Shown here: one piece after another, positions 1-13,629 of the stretch | Position numbering within the stretch: position 1 is the stretch's first letter | Layout: every line of letters starts with the position of its first letter | Assembly (NCBI GenBank): GCA_037576215.1 | Contig: JBANDB010000006.1 | Coordinates: 558,001 to 622,000, forward strand | Length of the DNA: 64,000 bases | Reading direction: 5' to 3' | Origin: Armillaria gallica | Lineage: Eukaryota; Basidiomycota; Agaricomycetes; Agaricales; Physalacriaceae | The notes under the pieces: generated by a model | Told to the model about the DNA's origin: nothing | The model's database searches: none | What the model saw: only the letters and a program-made list of their open reading frames with translations | Made by a program: the position numbers and the translations under genes

Positions 1-1556
<1,556 letters not shown>

Positions 1557-1820
1557 CGACGATCACTCGATAATTCACCAAGTCGCTCTCACCTGGGACA
1601 ATAACGAAGAAGGCGACTAGACAGTAATGGTGGGGACGATGGCGAACTGGTGGTTGATTCTCGGCAAACCTTCAATGCAACAGATATTGGGTATCAAGCA
1701 CGTAACGGTGATGAGAAACCTGGCTGTCGAGCTAAGATTCACGTTGCGAAAATGCAAGTATTCGTTAAAATATATATAATTACTCGGGTTAAGAAGAGTT
1801 ACTACGCACTATGTAGCCAC

Positions 1821-3821
1821 TCAAATAAGAATATATCGACGCCATTCAGTCAGATTCTTTAACCACCAGTGCTCTTCACCAGAAATTATCAGCATCGACA
1901 CTTTCTCAAACTTTCCTCCTGGCAGGTTTCGCCCAACCATCCAAATATAGTCGCATAAGCTCTGAAATTTGCGGGTGTAAATCATCGTGTAAGTGTCTTC
2001 AGGTATCGGGGACATGTGGGTGGCAGTGATCTTGAATCTGTGTTCTATCCCACCTTTGTTTTTAACAATCAACACTCCATGTCGATCACCCACTTCCACA
2101 ACAGCCAACCCTAGCACCAACCCTTCAATGCCCTCCACTTTACACCAGTCTTCATCCTCTACCTCATCCCAATAAACACAGAGGCCGTCATCAAGGAAGG
2201 CAGGCAGAGGCTTTGTCATAACCTGGTCCCACGATGGTCGCCATTTTTTGCCTGCATTTCCCGGTTCTGTCCGAGATTCTGCAAATGCCTTATTTAGGCA
2301 TATAAACCAATAAAGTGCCGACTCTCCGGTAGTAATGTCATATAAGGTTCATAAGGTATCACGTGATATTATAAGCTACCTTATAATGGTCGCAAAATAA
2401 TCTGAACCGCAGGGCTTATCGAGATATTTTTTATTGGAGCTGAACAAGCACATTTAGAAGGTAATTCTGACCAAAAATAAAGGCCCTCGTACTACGCTAA
2501 CACCTTATAATATGCCATAATCGTATAATACTGGAGAGTTGACATAATAATGCTTATGCAGAATCTCCGACATCAGCACACAAGAAGAACAACTGCGCCC
2601 GACGCCACTGATTCATCGAATTCACGAGTGCTGTCCATGCGTGCTCGAGAGACTCGCTCTCGTAGTATGCTGGTATCGCTTTCGTCCCCATCAGAAATGC
2701 CAGTCCCGCAATCTTGTCCACTAGGTTTGTCGACACCCGTTTCCGCATCTCCACCAGTGCCCCACACACTTCAAATGCCATATTACGTGTAGACTGCAAC
2801 TGCTTGTGAAACCTGGTGAGCAGCTCAGTCTTATACTTCCCGTCCTTACACTCAGCATGCAGTGGTCCGTCCGGTGTATCCCCAGCAATCACCCTCCCAT
2901 TCCCAACCTCCTGGAGTGTCCAAGCACGTCTGAACCAACATCGATCACTGTCCAAGTCACCCTCCTTCAACGTCAAAGGCCGACCCAGTCCACTCAAGTA
3001 ACACACCACCTTCTTCTCCTGATACACTGCTCCGATGGTGGGCACGTCCAGCTTCCACTCCTTCGCACGCAAGTCTTCTCTCCGTCCGCCCACCTGTCTC
3101 AAACAGAGAACATCCAACCATACGTACTCCAGTCCGAGATTAAGCATCTCAATGCGGATCAGGTTGAGGTCGGCATCTTTTGGGATGGGAACGGGCCATT
3201 TGTATCCATTGATGGGCGTCCACACAGCAGCGCGATCCTTCTTGTCCATCCACGCGTGCGATATCGGTCGAGACTGGCTCCTAGCCATCCAATATGGCAC
3301 CACCCGATTGCTATATAGATCCCAGACACGTCGAGGTCGCAACTCTGTATCGACGATCCGGTTACCAACAAGTGCATTTCGTCGCATCCCCCGGTCCATC
3401 TCTTCCCGTCTGCAAAATTCATCTCGTACAGTGCTCCAGTCCTTGATGTACCATATTCCGCGAAGGAGGCCATATATCAGCCCAACATCGTACCTGCTTG
3501 TGATACAGGCTTCAAGAAAGCAGGAGATGGATGGATCATCCAGGCTGTTTCTCGTTCCGAGTGTAGTGTTGAGTTGATTCAAGAGGCCCTGAACACCGAG
3601 GGTAGCGCAGGGAGTGTCAGCAAGGCGGGATGATATCACGCCCTCTCCGGTGTACGATCGTTGCTTTGGAACGATGATCGACGATTCCTCTTGACCCGTC
3701 TCAGTGAAGGCAGAGATGGTGACCTTGGGAGGAGGGGTAAACTGAAAACATTTTAGCAATTTCCCTCCTGTTTACTCTGCTTACTTGCTGACTGGCTTAC
3801 CCATAGACGCCAATCACCCAT
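1821..3821 (-). pseudogene. HET-domain gene interrupted by a small transposon (copy a)
   Basis: Heterokaryon-incompatibility (HET) domain protein; the family acts in fungal non-self recognition and can trigger cell death, and its domain has been proposed to be TIR-related. A short first exon at 3821 (MGDWRLW) is followed by an intron ending in tgttttcag, then one long exon. The HET core is intact: RPISHAWM, WTPINGYKWPVPIPKD, YVWLDVLCLRQVGG, SWFRRAWTLQEV-like. The frame runs to about 2573, where a 305-bp inverted-repeat element (2268-2572) cuts the segment after FFLC. Beyond it the C-terminal part continues without further stops to 1821. Apart from the insertion I see no disabling change, which suggests recent inactivation. 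Residue-for-residue it resembles the intact HET-d at 29.0-30.8 kb. A truncated protein lacking about 150 C-terminal residues could still be made. Confidence 0.85.
2268..2572. mobile_element. 305-bp MITE-like element inside HET-a
   Basis: The ends are inverted repeats: TGTCCGAGATTCTGCA on the left, and the reverse complement of the right end reads TGTCGGAGATTCTGCA, so 15 of 16 bases match. The element is AT-rich, has no coding capacity, and contains several CCTTATAA-like internal motifs. The empty site is visible in the paralogue HET-b near 17696-17702, where the sequence reads ggttcagcacac. In HET-a the same bases are split, with TC repeated on both sides, giving a probable 2-bp target duplication. 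The superfamily cannot be assigned from this alone. Confidence 0.85.
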
Positions 3822-4367
3822 GACGTCGCCGTAAAGCGTAACTTTGGTATACGACTTGGATAGTGTTCATGTTGCCGTAATGAGTACTTGAAATGAAAGC
3901 AGCAAATGATACGTACTATATCCTGGCTCAGAAGATGAAGGGAGTACCACCCGAAAAGGTGTTTACCTTGAGGCGCCGCAATTCACAGCTTGAATCCTTT
4001 TAACAGCACGGCACCTCCCAATTGGTGCTTTGGGCGCTTATCTCTTCTCTTAGATTAGCGTGTGCCTTAACTCGGATTATCCAGCCAGGCAACCAATAAA
4101 TTAGCTGATGGAAGACGTGTTCCATTGAAAATTGGAATCCGTCTACATAGAACAGACTTAAGATATGGGGCTAATAATCCTCGAATCCAGCTTTGAGCGC
4201 TTTTCTATCCTCCGTAAAAGTCAGAGATTGAATTATTTGAATTGGCTAAGTATACATTATCCCCAAACCGAGGGGCGGCCTAGTGCGGCTTGCAGCGCAC
4301 AAGTCAACACCGGTCATTACGGCCTGGAGACAAAAGAAAAAAGCACCAGAAAGTAGCTTACCACCAT

Positions 4368-4485
4368 CCGCAGGAGTCTTCCAAACAATCCGCGACCGTC
4401 TGAGGTTTCCATTCACGAGTCGGAATGACACATTTGACGTCCTATTTGGGATGGGACCATCACCTCCGACAAGTCAGCAATGCAG
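4368..4485 (-). pseudogene. C-terminal remnant of the block F-box gene (copy a)
   Basis: About 120 bp match the last exon end of the intact F-box gene at 36491-38004. On the minus strand one can read the equivalents of the CWLIRDDDPIPDGTSNV region and the terminal VEDCLEDSCGWW region, with frameshifts. Its position, just upstream of HET-a on the same strand, is the same F-box then HET order seen at 19.6/19.0 kb and 36.5/36.0 kb. The remainder of the F-box gene is missing here. Confidence 0.7.
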
Positions 4486-4599
4486 ACCACCCAGGACCAC
4501 CCTCGGTACTTCAGGCTCGTCCCATGGGGATGCCCTTACTGATGGGAACAAGCTGTGCAGTACAGCATACACGGTGATGAGACGCTACCGAGGTCAAAA

Positions 4600-7500
4600 T
4601 CAGATAAATATAGCGATGGATCTGCCAACGCTCATACCTGATATCCGACAGCTCGCCGCGGACGAGGCAGGCGTGGTGATAAACTCAACAGCAACCGTTA
4701 ATGATCGGCAGCACACATATCTCTCCCTCCTGCGGAGATGGATTTGGCTAAGAAACATGATTAGTAGGCCAAGTATACTATCCAAGAGAGAAACTCACAC
4801 TTACTGATAAAATAGTACGAAAGTAAGTTGTCTCTTTGCAGGGCTGACGAGTCTTATGTTTAGCAAAATAGCCTGTACATTTGGCATCAAAACCAGACAT
4901 CCCGCATACCATCATATCGGACTCACCTCTACACATCATCAGCATCTCGTCCCTCCTTCTTGAGCATGCTAACAATATGAACACGAGCCTCTGATTCTGA
5001 TTGAACGACGTCTATTGTTGTCATTTCGCAATATGGAAGGGGTGGATGTTCGGAGATCCATTATAAGAGATTATGAGCTGTCGAAAGCTCCCGTCCGGTC
5101 CAACGTTGCCATAAATTGATAGGCTCACCAACGACGGCGATCCCATTATAAGTCGTCTCGTATCCCACAGGATATTATTCTCTGAGCTGCTCCAGATGAA
5201 GTGTGCCGATAGCCTGCAGCAGCGATGGGAGATGAAGGATCAAGAAGTACTAAACACGTACGCTCGAGAGCTCCTATGAGTTTCTCACAGAATTCCGCTC
5301 TGAAAAATGGATGTATGATGAAACGACGGATTGGGGAAAATATGGCGCGCGGAAATGTCGAAGTCGGAATCAGTGTCGACGTGGACAGAGTAGCCACCAG
5401 CGGGAGTAAAACAGTAGGTTATGAATTCGAGGAACAGGCCCAGTCAAATTCAATGTAGGGAAGGGCCAACCATGAGTCGGCTGTGAGTGGCTACGCCCTG
5501 ATCAGATGTATGTCGATCGATGCAAGCTGGCTGTAGATATTTGGGACTATAGCCTCGAGGTGCCGCCACAGTTTTGGAGACGATATCGTGATCTTTCGCC
5601 CCAACATCGATTGACGTAGTATATCCTCCTCACTATGGAGGTATAATAACAGTCACCTGTGGGTTCAAAGATGTTGAGGAGTAACGGGTCCGATAGATCG
5701 TTCACAGCGTATGGTCCTGGATCTAACAGTGAAGGTATCGTTGCTGAATGATATCGAGTGCAACAGCTAAATCGGCGCAAGGGGAACAAAATGACAATCC
5801 ATGAAGACGTATCCTCTGCACCATCCTTCAAAGCAACTAGAGTAGCTGGGTAGGCTCTTTAGTTTTGAATACGACGGTTATTGTTGACCAGCTCACCGGA
5901 TTCTCAATCATAAGTACGCTGCCGTAGTTTATAATGAAGTGGTGGGGAGACAGGAAATCTTTTAGGCGCCCGTCAGACCACATTGCATTTGCACAATGCA
6001 AACCCAAGGACTTTTACATACCTTAGACTCCAGTATCAGTCAACCTTCAAGTCATAAAGCCGTCCCCATTCAGAAAATTTGTACCTGCGAGTCAGTTCTT
6101 GAGTCTGGGATCGTGAAGTCGGTTGATGGAAACGCGCATAGGGATGGGAGACAGACCTTATCGATTTCTGGACCTCGTCGACAAAGTCATCAATAGAATC
6201 GATGAAATCGAGCCCATATACTAAGGGGTGCCCGCCTCAATCTCCTCAACTGGGTCCCGCATGATTTCTCTCAGGCTCTTCTCTGCCTTTGGCGTGCGCT
6301 CCCGAATGCCTTGCAGGTATGCTGCCGCGAGACCTGCCGGGCCTTGTACTTCCCCTCCTCGTCCTTCCGTGCGCCGCAGGACTCCATCCTGAGCGGTTGA
6401 GCCTCGCGCTCGACTTGATGCCGCCCCTCCAGATGCTACTCCAGCCTAGGCCTGCACAGCAGAGCCCGTCTCCGATTCATGATCTCCGCCCACTCGTTAT
6501 ATCCAACGCCAAAAGGTACCCCGTCTTCCCAATAACGACGCAGTCCTTCATGCGGAGCCTGTTGTTGGCGGCGCCGACTATCTCGTTTGTGCTGTCCCAT
6601 ACTGACGTCAGACTGCGCGCGAGGAGAGGCGTATAGGCTGTATGTGAATCACTTGATACGGACGACGCAGGCGAGGGAAGAGGCCAGTTCTTGTCGTAGT
6701 CGTTCTCGTTCCAAATAGCGCTGATGCGAGGCGGGGCCAATTGGATTTGATGCATAGGGAGACGCGGAAGATACTAGAGATCAGGAAGATGAGAATGAAT
6801 GGACGCGTCTGTTGAACTGGCAGGTGAACAAGGCGCGTGGTCCAGGTGACATCATGCTACTTGGGTTCCTTCTCACTGCGCACTATCTATCGTACGTCCT
6901 CCGCCTTTACTCGACTCGTCGTCGAACTTGACTCAGCATTGAACAAATCAACGGGTAGACTCAGGTCATCGTAGGCACACTGGCTTGTCATCTTTCTAGC
7001 TCCTCACTCTGATTTCCTCTAATCCAGTATGATGGGATCCTGACCGTGCTGACTTGGCGCATTTTCCTCAATCCGCGTATCCCTCCTGCTGCTATATCAC
7101 CGTCTTCAAATACTCATCCAACGGTCATCTATCGCAACGACGTCGGTTTACCCCCCCTTGCTATATGTACGAATACCGCATGGCTCATATTCTCACATCG
7201 CGGAGCTGCGAAGTCGGAAGAATGGTGGTCATTTCCCTCCTGTATCCAGCGTAGGTCTTCTCACTGGCCTTGTGAATTATGCTTATTCGAGTACGGTAGT
7301 TGTTGTCCTTCAGCTTCGCAGACATCGCCCTCTTCGTAAAAATTTGGAGCGGACGGCGTTCATGGTTAGCAATTGATGTCGATAAAGAGATGGAAGACGT
7401 GCGTCAGTACATGAGAGTGCCCTTGGACTGGAGATGCGGTGTGTACTGATGTCTTGTGCTATTCTCCTTGGCTGACCACAGGATGGAAGGTATCAATATA

Positions 7501-8600
7501 CTGTGCATTATCGTGTATATTCTCCAAATTTCTAGTGGGCATAGACAAAGGTCTTTCCGTTCTGCAAGGATATCTTATACGAGCTAGCGTTTACTAGCAA
7601 TCTTCTACTTCCGATTTCCAGAGACAAAGAATCCACCGATTCTTCTGAATTTCCAGAGAATTCAGACAGGACGTCGTACGCCGATCCTCAACAGCCTCTA
7701 TACATCGACAAGCAGTACCGACCTTGGACGAATACCCCTCCACGGATCGCTTGATCGCATTTCTGATAGGTACAACACTAATCTGTATATCTGTAATGTC
7801 TTGACGGCAATATGGGATAGGGCATGAAGTAACTTGAAGTACTTTCCCTCTTCTGCTCACATTAGATAAGATCAACTGACCTTGGGTGTAATAGACTCGA
7901 TGACTAGAGAGCCTATGTACGCAGAGTCAGGCTACCGGAAGGGTGTTTTAGAGGCGGTTTGTATGATCACGAATGTTCGCTGCGTCAGCGGGATTACTGC
8001 AGAGCAGGTCCTGGATGATTGTAACATCACACTGAACGAACCTCGTATTACTATAGACACTGTATTCTTCAATCGGGATATGCATACAAGTTTTTACTAT
8101 CAAGATAATCGTACGCGAGTCGACTTCATCCAGGCCAAAGCGCGCCGGCATGATCGGGCCGATCACCATCCCCTCTCTGCAAGGCATGGATCCAAAGTAC
8201 ATAAAAAACCCCTCCTCCTCCTCTGCACTCTCACCAGCTCGCTTCGTCCTCCTCCCCACCGTTGGCCGTCACCGCCGCCATTATTATCGGAATCTAGAGT
8301 AATTCGTTTCGCTGCCGACGTAGGGGTCCACTATGCTTCCAAATGGCGGATATTCGTGCATTCTCAGAGGGTTGATTTCCTGGTGCAGAGTACGCATCCA
8401 GGATTAGGCACTTCCGCCTGTTTTCTCAAAGTCAAACGTATGCCTAAGGTAAAACACTCGCATTTTACACGAATGTACAATGATTTTTGTTTCTCGCCTC
8501 CCTTTTATGTAAGATTTGAATATTTAGGCTCGAAGGACCGAACGAGGGAAAGATGAACGCATCGGCTAGGACCTGGGATAAGCAAGACCCGACACGAGCA
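4600..8600. other. Gene-poor stretch, no recognisable intact gene
   Basis: Only short reading frames are present. On the minus strand at about 6180-6480 a broken frame reads SLREIMRDPVEEIEAG then, after a frame change, DFIDSIDDFVDEVQKS, which looks like a real but decayed protein that I cannot name. A 224-codon plus-strand frame (7882-8556) and a 103-codon minus-strand frame (7948-8259) overlap; neither has a family signature I recognise. I support no gene call here. Confidence 0.5.
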
Positions 8601-8633
8601 AGGTCTTAGAATCATCAACGGTGTCTGGAACGT

Positions 8634-10600
8634 ATGCTAAAACGCGCATCTTCCTACATCGTCTGGCCGATACTATTGTTGAGGATATGGTTTCACAGCC
8701 ACTTGGGCCGACGGCCATGCCGCCTTTTATTTTACATTATTTTGATTTTCGTGTCGATCACTACCGTTTCTTGGTTTCGTACCCCCATCACCTACGTATC
8801 TGTCCACGAATATACGTTCGTTCGAGCCATATCCACCACGTCCTTTGTGCCTGCCGACGTCTATTCCCAACAACTATCAGTTCGCAGACAAGCTTTTGGA
8901 GTATCGCTGCCACTGTCGAGTTCGAAAGGCTGTATGGCGGATGTCAAAGCGGAAATTGCAAAAGGTGGGCCCCCTCATTCTGGATATACGAAAACTCAGC
9001 GACGTATAAGGGTCTTTTCCAAAGGCATGAAGCTTTCGCTCTCTTCCTCGAGTGACAGATTTTAACCAGTTCATAGTTGCTGCACAGGAGAGCGCGTCTC
9101 TTGAGGAAAGACAGATAGAGCTCCTAGACAGCATAGTTTTGGATAGTCTGTCGTCAGCGAAGGACTCGAGCGGACGTGCAAGAGCGTACGATATACGGCT
9201 GTTCACAAGAATAGAATGTCTTCACTTCAAGCCACTGAGCAATTACCATGACAATATCCCTGAATAACTATATGACCTTACGGAACAAGCAAGGATGAAT
9301 GGAGCTTCTAGCGAACTGTTGAAGAACCGTCGAGTTTCGTTTTCATGTCTGGTCTATATATGTGCTCATATTTTCTCATGCAGGATGGTTTATAGGCAGA
9401 AGGCTGGAGCAGGGTATATCCTAAACTCCCATCCTCTCTCTCTCGCTTAATGTTTGCCTCTACAGACATAGTGAATAAAAATTTCGAAGTGCGGAAGAAT
9501 ATCTCCCACCAAAGTTACCGATATTAACCAATCACTCATCTCGTTTTCCAGAAGAACTCGACAAAATGTCCAAGAAAGCTATAGACGCTTTCTCTGATGT
9601 CCTGCAGGACTATTCAATCGGACGACTAGACTATCAGTTCTCGTCACGGCATGTCGGAAAAGGACACCACGCGAACGTTCGTCATCCGGATGCGGAGAAG
9701 GTTGACCTCCTCCTTGCCGGCCTCGGTGACCCCGGGGAAATTCTCACTAGCTAGGACGACGTATTTCACTACAACGAGGAAGAACAGCAAGATTCCTTTG
9801 CAATGTACCCCCTCGTCCTTCTTCCTTTCCCCCCTCATTCTGAACATATCTGTCAGGATCATCGATTTACCTGGATAGGGCAAGACCAGACTGCTGTTCG
9901 AAGCAGTTGCGCAATACTTCCTGATCTATTTCACTCGTTCTAACTTCTAAGGAGAAAGCGACGTGGACATCCGGGTCAGGCGATGTCCAATCGGTAGTGG
10001 AAACCGTTAACCCCACTCCGAAAAATATGTATGGGGCGAGGCGGCACGGAGAGCGATCTACGCCAAGGATGTACGTTCTTGTCTGCTTCCTGGACCTGAT
10101 TTCATTGCACCGTCTGTTCCGTCTTGATGCTTGCCGCCGTGTCTTCCTGCTCCAAGCTTGTCCGCCAAGCTTTGCGAACTCGAAGGATCTCTTCGTCCCC
10201 ATCGCAAAAGTAGCGCATTCGTTTACTGACGAAAGTCTCCGCCATACCGCCGGGAAATCCTTTAGGATAAGTTTTGCCACACCATCGAGGAAGTCCTGCA
10301 TGGCACCAGTGACTCGCCATGTATACTCTTCACCTATGGTGTAGTGCACAACGCCACTCGTGTTTATTGGCTCTTCGATAGATATTCAGTCTTACCGCGG
10401 ATGCTCGACATGGTGGATTTCTCTCTACGGCTGAGGGCAATTGTGTATGCGCCATCACAAATGTCTGTGAGTTTATTGAATGTCAGTTCACTATCCCCGG
10501 TATCAGGGGTGTTTAGCTATGTGTCGAACGCCCTGCGTCTCCAGAATGATAATTTCAGAAGGGTATATTCTCCGTCATCTGAAGGCGGTGTCTCCTAGGC
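8634..10600 (+). pseudogene. P-loop NTPase-like pseudogene
   Basis: Several plus-strand frames together suggest one decayed multi-exon gene. Segments include EERQIELLDSIVLDSLSSAK with DSSGRARAYDIRLFTRIECL (about 9080-9220), MNGASSELLKNRR (about 9294-9335), AIDAFSDVLQDYSIGRLDYQ (about 9577-9640) and, at about 9867-9940, a P-loop-like segment reading LPG-stop-GKTRLLFEAVAQYF. GKT followed by RLLFEA resembles a large agaricomycete family of uncharacterised P-loop proteins (Crinkler-like or NTPase expansions); that link is from memory and weak. A TAG interrupts the P-loop glycine stretch and further stops and frame changes follow, so no functional product is expected. Confidence 0.4.
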
Positions 10601-10619
10601 TTCTTGATAGAATCAGGAA

Positions 10620-11140
10620 GTGGTTGCTTCCTCGGTAAGTTACTGATGTGCTGTTATTGATGTTTGTCGGCTTTTATTGATGACCAGACCAGGACTAGGT
10701 CAATCCTTTGGTTGTGGTGGCTTGAAGCATAACAGCCTCAATGGTAAACGTGCTCAGCTATATTTTATTGCCAAGCTTTAATGACAGTCATACTATAGAT
10801 CCCACGTTTACGAAGACAGTCTCCAGGCTCCTCTGTCGATGGATCCCTAACACTCCTTCAACTCTGCAACTTGAACGGAACGAATCCACCAACCTTATTG
10901 AACTGGGAGTCTCCCCTCTCCTTCCTCATGATCCTCGCTCGCCGATTTGTTTCAGGTGGAATGTAGGCGACGATGTCTCTTTGACGGGAGCGTATAGTGC
11001 AGCATTGTCAGTCGCACTCCTTTGATCTCCTGATGTCGAGCGGGATCAGCGACTTGGAAGGCATAGGAAAGGGTCAAGTTCGCTTGTTCGTGCTGTCGTA
11101 GACTCGTAGCCCACTCAATTGACCACTCCATGAGTCATGG
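10620..11140. other. Intergenic, nothing recognised
   Basis: A 94-codon plus-strand frame (10741-11025) lacks a family signature and splice context. I see no repeat or RNA feature here. Confidence 0.4.
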
Positions 11141-11399
11141 TTCATCGTAATATATATTGACACCCTATCAAGGGAATGTCCCTCAAAATCAGACGAAGTA
11201 TTGATACCGTCACGTTCCGGATATGATAGCAAACTCGTCTAAGTACTATGAAGACCCTACATCTTTGCTGCTCCTGTACCGAGCCTCGCGCCTTCGGTAC
11301 AAGCGCCCAGATGTCCATCATTGACACGACTCTAAAACACAAATCTCGATTTCATGCCTTTTGATACGCGAGAGTAATTTGAGTTTACAACGCCTGCAA

Positions 11400-12000
11400 T
11401 GACCCAATTCCATAGCGAGATGCCAATAGAGCCATTATCAAAAGGCAGGACCGCCGATCCCGATCTACAATCCCGTTAATCCACCCGACACTTTCAGTGA
11501 GCAACCGCGCAGGTAAGATCCGTTCTGCGTAGCGACAAGTATCAGGAACATAGGACCCAGGAGCAAACCGACGAAAGAGAGCTAAGAATACGTTTTAGGT
11601 GAGCAGTATCATGATACGAATACGAACGTACTTACTGAAACTCCGTTCTTGATAATGGAAGGAATAAGCTCGAATACCAATACAGAGACGACCATGTTCG
11701 AGACCGCGATGCCAATGGGGATGATGTGCGAAGTGATACGACCAGTGACGTTTGTACGAAAAGTAGGTGGCAACTAATGGCAAAACGAACGCGCCAACTC
11801 CTAGGAAGCCTGAGTATAGGTCCTCCCGCCGATGACGATAGATGTTCCCGTATGCAGCATGAAGCATATCGAGTTTCATGTTTTTATGTTCTTTCACATT
11901 GCCAACGAGGCCGTCGCCCCGAGCGTTCTAATTAAACGAGGATAAACGCACGGAAAAACGACATTTTCTCCCAGATATATACCTGTAATGGGTTGCCACA
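11400..12000 (-). pseudogene. MFS transporter fragment (copy b, central and C-terminal part)
   Basis: Minus-strand pieces of a major facilitator superfamily transporter. At about 11780-11930 the translation reads KEHKNMKLDMLHAAYG, then FLGVGAFVLPLVATYFSYKR and HWSYHF, matching MFS-d on the plus strand at about 34.15-34.33 kb. At about 11400-11550 a frame gives LLLGPMFLILVATQNGSYLR, equivalent to the last membrane segments of MFS-d near 35.09 kb. The intervening helices are missing and the frame is broken. The family resembles the agaricomycete BSC6-type MFS permeases; substrate unknown. It lies in the divergent position relative to RuvBL2-b, the block order seen again at 22-25 kb and 31-35 kb. 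Confidence 0.6.
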
Positions 12001-12299
12001 ACCAGTCAGAGCGTATGCCGGGACCATAACCGGGAAAGATGGCCGTGGGCTCTCTATAACGCATGACACGACTTGAAACAGCGAACCAATGAATATCCTA
12101 TTAAAGGTCTGCTTTCATGCTTGAAGAACGAAAGGAAGGTAGATAATCCCTTCCTCAAACCATATCTTTCATTGAGATGTAAATTGAATCCAGCCCGAAG
12201 GACAAATCCCTGTTTTAGTTTCAGTACCCATAGCCATCGTAGCAGGGCTCACTCACAGTTCAATTGAAACAAAGAGTAAAGAAACGATGGTAAGGTTGA

Positions 12300-12715
12300 T
12301 TATAACCCTCAGTTAACACATCGTTGAGTGAGATTGAGGTGCAGACCATTGAGTGCGGTATGACTCGTGAATGACAGGGATCGATGGACCCGTCGTACCA
12401 TCGTTCCACGCCTCTGAAAAGGCTCAGCCTTCAGATGAAACCAGTATATGTGATAACAACATAACCAGGAAAACGTACCAACAGATGGCGGCGAACTGAA
12501 GACGTGCCTGCCTTGTGAAGCTCTTTGACCTTTCAGATTCGACAACTTGCGCTCGATGGTGGGTAGCTGGGATTGCTACTCCCGTGCTCGTCGCGATCGT
12601 GGTATGAAACTTCAAATATGCATCATCGAGAACCGGCAAGGACTGTTCTGGGACAAGATCCTTCAAGGTAATGGTATCCGCATTGGCAGGACGAAGGTCT
12701 CCTGGCACGTTCGGG
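12300..12715 (-). pseudogene. MFS transporter N-terminal fragment (copy b)
   Basis: The minus strand encodes ADTITLKDLVPEQSLPVLDD, a Ser/Thr-rich linker, then ARLQFAAICWYVFL, the first membrane helix of the block MFS transporter. After a short intron-like gap comes a broken equivalent of the usual helix-1 WNDGTTGP-type motif. The same N-terminal sequence recurs at 13.63-13.86 kb, 23.5-23.76 kb (both minus) and 33.43-33.75 kb (plus). Here it abuts an unrelated L-rhamnonate dehydratase remnant at about 12718, a rearrangement junction. Confidence 0.55.
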
Positions 12716-12717
12716 AA

Positions 12718-13285
12718 AGCGTCGGACCTGACTATCCTATTATAGTCGACGACTGTTGGATGGCGCTGAACGTCCAGTACACCATTGAGCTGGCGACCGC
12801 GTGCTTAGATCTGAACTGGTCTTGCATCCTGATGACTTTGATGGCTTCGCGCGGCTGAAATGTGCGCTTCTACAGCCAATTTTACCACGGGGGAGGTACG
12901 CACGGTTTCGCTGCCATTGCCTGCTTATTGATATCGAAATTCCGGCATAGAATACCCCGAGTGCAGGTTCCGCAAGTTCATCGAGGGCCGTAACAGCGAC
13001 ATTCTCCAGCCTGACGTGATGGAAGTGGGAGGAATGACTGAGCTGGTCAAGATCGCTGCAGGCGGCGGCGTACGATATCCCTGTTGTGCCCTATGCCAGT
13101 GGCCCCTACAGTTACCATCTCGTTGTCCCGCAAACGAACTGCCCATTCCAAGAATACCTGGCAAACTCGCCTGATGGAAAATCGGGGCAACCAGTGGTTC
13201 GACGACCTGTTCTTGAGCGAGCCTGTGCTGCGCGGAGGAAAACTGCGGGTGTTGGTGCTTTCTGGCTGAAAGCATTTGCTGATGG
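12718..13285 (+). pseudogene. L-rhamnonate dehydratase C-terminal remnant
   Basis: Remnant of an enolase-superfamily sugar-acid dehydratase; L-rhamnonate dehydratase removes water from L-rhamnonate in non-phosphorylative rhamnose breakdown. Readable parts: VGPDYPIIVDDCWMALNVQY (12720-12779), which holds the first metal-ligand Asp; LHPDDFDGFARLK; NSDILQPDVMEVGGMTELVK (about 12994-13050); and PYASGPYSYHLVVPQTNCPF followed by QEYLANSPDGKS (about 13090-13190), all close to the family C-terminal half. The WIEE metal-ligand segment between the first two parts is deleted, and at least three frame changes follow, so it cannot be active. No N-terminal half is present. It sits on the opposite strand inside the MFS-b locus, between two copies of the MFS N-terminal segment, and was evidently moved there by rearrangement. 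Confidence 0.75.
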
Positions 13286-13319
13286 AACGGCAGTGCTGGT
13301 TTTCTGCATCACGCACAGA

Positions 13320-13628
13320 GGAGAGACGAAACGTCTTCCGCAAAAGTGCTCGTCTCTATAAACCCGACGGTGTCTAGCCTGTCGACCCTCCCACGATGTC
13401 TAGCCTGTCGACCCTCCCACGATGTCGCTCAGACCTGCCTAGATGGCGTTCCACCCCCACAGCCACAAGACGACCTCCCTCACAGGTCGACCTCCTTCCT
13501 GCAATACGACTATCTCTGCGACCTCCCGCACATTCATCCCTCCATGCATGCCATCCCGCGCGCACCTCCCTCCGCCATCGTATGCATTGGCCCCAGCACC
13601 AAGATCAAATCCCTGCTTTAAATTGAGT
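13320..13628. repeat. CT-rich dispersed repeat, copy 1
   Basis: A roughly 300-bp segment rich in CCTCC runs, containing acaagacgacctcc, gcacctccctccgccat and gccccagcaccaag, and ending in ctgctttaaattgagtgcc. It recurs, diverged, at about 21780-22085. Similarity extends upstream through aacggcagtgctgg (about 13288 and 21690). A perfect tandem repeat of about 26 bp built on CTAGCCTGTCGACCCTCCC occurs near 13372-13425. No coding content is convincing. Confidence 0.65.
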
Positions 13629-13629
13629 G

